From positions 1 through 6,817 of the forward strand of contig CAMKQS010000071.1 of the NCBI GenBank assembly GCA_946414975.1: DNA of 6,817 nucleotides, in the 5' to 3' direction. Source of the stretch: an uncultured Caryophanales bacterium. Its GTDB lineage: Bacteria; Bacillota_I; Bacilli_A; RF39; UBA660. Positions 6,207-6,817 of this stretch are shown here, piece after piece; within the stretch, counting starts at the first letter, position 1; each line of letters starts with the position of its first letter. A program made the position numbers and the translations under genes. The notes beneath the pieces are model-generated. The model ran no database searches, was not told where the DNA came from, and saw only the letters and a program-made list of their open reading frames with translations.

Positions 6207-6412
6207 CAATATATGAAATTAAGAAAAAAATGCAAAAAAATATAGGTCGTGATGTATATATTAGGTACAATTTGGGTAGAAATAAATATGAGGATTATAA
6301 AGTTAAAATTAAAGAATTATATGATTATATTTTTATAGTTGACAGTGAATTTGGAATAAAATCATTTAGCTATAGTGATATTATGACTAAAACTATTCAT
6401 ATTGACTATTAA
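6203..6412 (+). CDS. veg: Veg-like protein (DUF1021)
   Basis: The product has 69 residues. IGRDVYIR (14-21) and the ending FSYSDIMTKTIHI (55-67) match Bacillus Veg, where the corresponding end reads SYADILTETVEL. The fold is a small beta-barrel. In Bacillus subtilis Veg is abundant and has been linked to biofilm formation through SinR; the molecular mechanism is unsettled. The order yabG-veg is the same as in Bacillus, which strengthens both calls. Here the two are coupled by ATGA, with a further ribosome site AGAGG at 6189-6193. No terminator follows, and the promoter of ssrA begins inside the last codons. Confidence 0.9.
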   Translation: MTIYEIKKKMQKNIGRDVYIRYNLGRNKYEDYKVKIKELYDYIFIVDSEFGIKSFSYSDIMTKTIHIDY

Positions 6413-6430
6413 TTCTTTAAATGCTATAAT
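6402..6430 (+). promoter_or_regulatory. Strong sigma-A promoter of ssrA
   Basis: TTGACT (6402-6407), a 17-base spacer and TATAAT (6425-6430), with an extended -10 TGC just before it. The tmRNA begins at 6439, so transcription starts at or a couple of bases before the mature 5' end. The -35 box lies inside the final codons of veg. Confidence 0.85.
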
Positions 6431-6438
6431 TCTCGTAT

Positions 6439-6814
6439 GGGGCCGTCTAGTTTCGACGGGTATGTATGAGTATAAATTGCAAGTCGAATGTGCACGTTAC
6501 GCACAAAAGAAAAATAACTGGAAACAGAATTAAAAACGCATTTGCTAGACTTTTCGCTAGAAACAGTGTAGCTTTCGCCTAATTTAGATTATAGGTATGC
6601 ACTTTCTAATAGTTTTTCCTAAGGATTATTAGAAGGTTCGATTATTTAGGATATATTATAATATTGCTTAGTTATTATAATGAATATTTATAAGCTTGAA
6701 TTAAGTTAATTTGTTAATTTTTATAACTTAGTTGACTTTATAAATTAACTAAACTTGTAGACGTTTATATGTTTATATATTCGGACAGGAGTGCAATTCT
6801 CCTCGGCTCCACCA
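6439..6814 (+). ncRNA. ssrA: Transfer-messenger RNA (tmRNA), one-piece
   Basis: The 376-base RNA rescues stalled ribosomes together with SmpB. The acceptor stem pairs GGGGCCG (6439-6445) with CGGCTCC (6804-6810), one G-T pair included, and CCA is encoded (A6811, CCA 6812-6814). The conserved TTTCGACGGG block (6451-6460) forms the D-loop region. The T-arm is AGGAG (6787-6791)/CTCCT (6799-6803) with loop TGCAATT. A long helix 2 joins 6461-6476 to 6764-6779. Helix 5 pairs AGTGTA with TGCACT (6599-6604) around the tag stop codon. A clear H-type pseudoknot has stem 1 TTCTAATA (6604-6611)/TATTAGAA (6627-6634) and stem 2 CCTAA (6618-6622)/TTAGG (6646-6650). Further pairing, AGTTAATTT with AAATTAACT near 6713-6750, suggests the last pseudoknot. 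The gene is whole and not permuted; only three bases of the window follow it. Confidence 0.96.
6538..6582 (+). other. tmRNA tag-peptide reading frame, likely AFARLFARNSVAFA
   Basis: Reading back from TAA (6580-6582) in the helix 5 region, the frame is open through GCT-TTC-GCC. The most likely resume codon is GCA at 6538, giving a 14-residue tag AFARLFARNSVAFA. Alanine is the commonest first tag residue, but the frame stays open upstream (AAC 6535, AAA 6532), so a start one or two codons earlier is possible. The C-terminus AFA is certain whichever resume codon is used. Confidence 0.7.
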
Positions 6815-6817
6815 TTA

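Noticed and set aside
1..6817. CRISPR array, insertion sequence, prophage or defence genes
   Set aside because: No spaced direct repeats, transposase or integrase motifs, terminal inverted repeats or target duplications were seen. ACTAGT repeated at 3066-3081 is a terminator stem.

Overview
The window is about 80% A+T and comes from a low-GC Bacillota genome that makes, or descends from organisms that make, endospores. Three separate gene pairs are recognisable late mother-cell sporulation genes: spoIVFA-spoIVFB, spoVID-ysxE and yabG-veg. The gene density, very short leaders and shortened proteins suggest a compact genome, perhaps an uncultured gut member of the Bacilli; this placement is inference. 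TGA is a true stop here (it ends spoVID and yabG) and TGG codes for Trp, so the Mycoplasma code does not apply. Shine-Dalgarno sites are mostly of the GGTGAT or AGGAG type.

Layout. 1-137: C-terminus of the phosphatidylglycerophosphate synthase PgsA, followed by an intrinsic terminator. 180-1443: spoIVFA and spoIVFB, overlapping and both read from TTG or nearby starts. 1494-2957: a two-gene unit behind a good sigma-A-type promoter, encoding a soluble protein and a three-helix membrane protein that appear to share a domain; I recognise neither. 2958-3127: a gap with a nine-codon mini-ORF and an intrinsic terminator. 3134-4665: spoVID (very short, one LysM) and a ysxE/CotS-type kinase-fold gene coupled by an ATGA overlap. 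4657-5329, minus strand: a DUF5698/UPF0316 membrane protein followed by a 56-residue hydrophobic protein. 5430-6412: yabG and veg, again ATGA-coupled. 6439-6814: a complete one-piece tmRNA (ssrA) whose promoter lies in the end of veg.

How they fit together. SpoIVFB is the intramembrane protease that releases mature sigma-K in the mother cell and SpoIVFA is its membrane partner. SpoVID guides coat encasement of the forespore, YsxE is a coat-associated kinase-fold protein, and YabG is the protease that processes coat/cortex proteins late in sporulation. The window is therefore largely a mother-cell spore-coat and sigma-K-activation cluster, into which an unrecognised two-gene membrane module and a minus-strand membrane-protein pair are placed. 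The strongest candidates for new biology are the 1494-2957 pair, the 56-residue membrane protein and the unusual tmRNA tag ending in VAFA.
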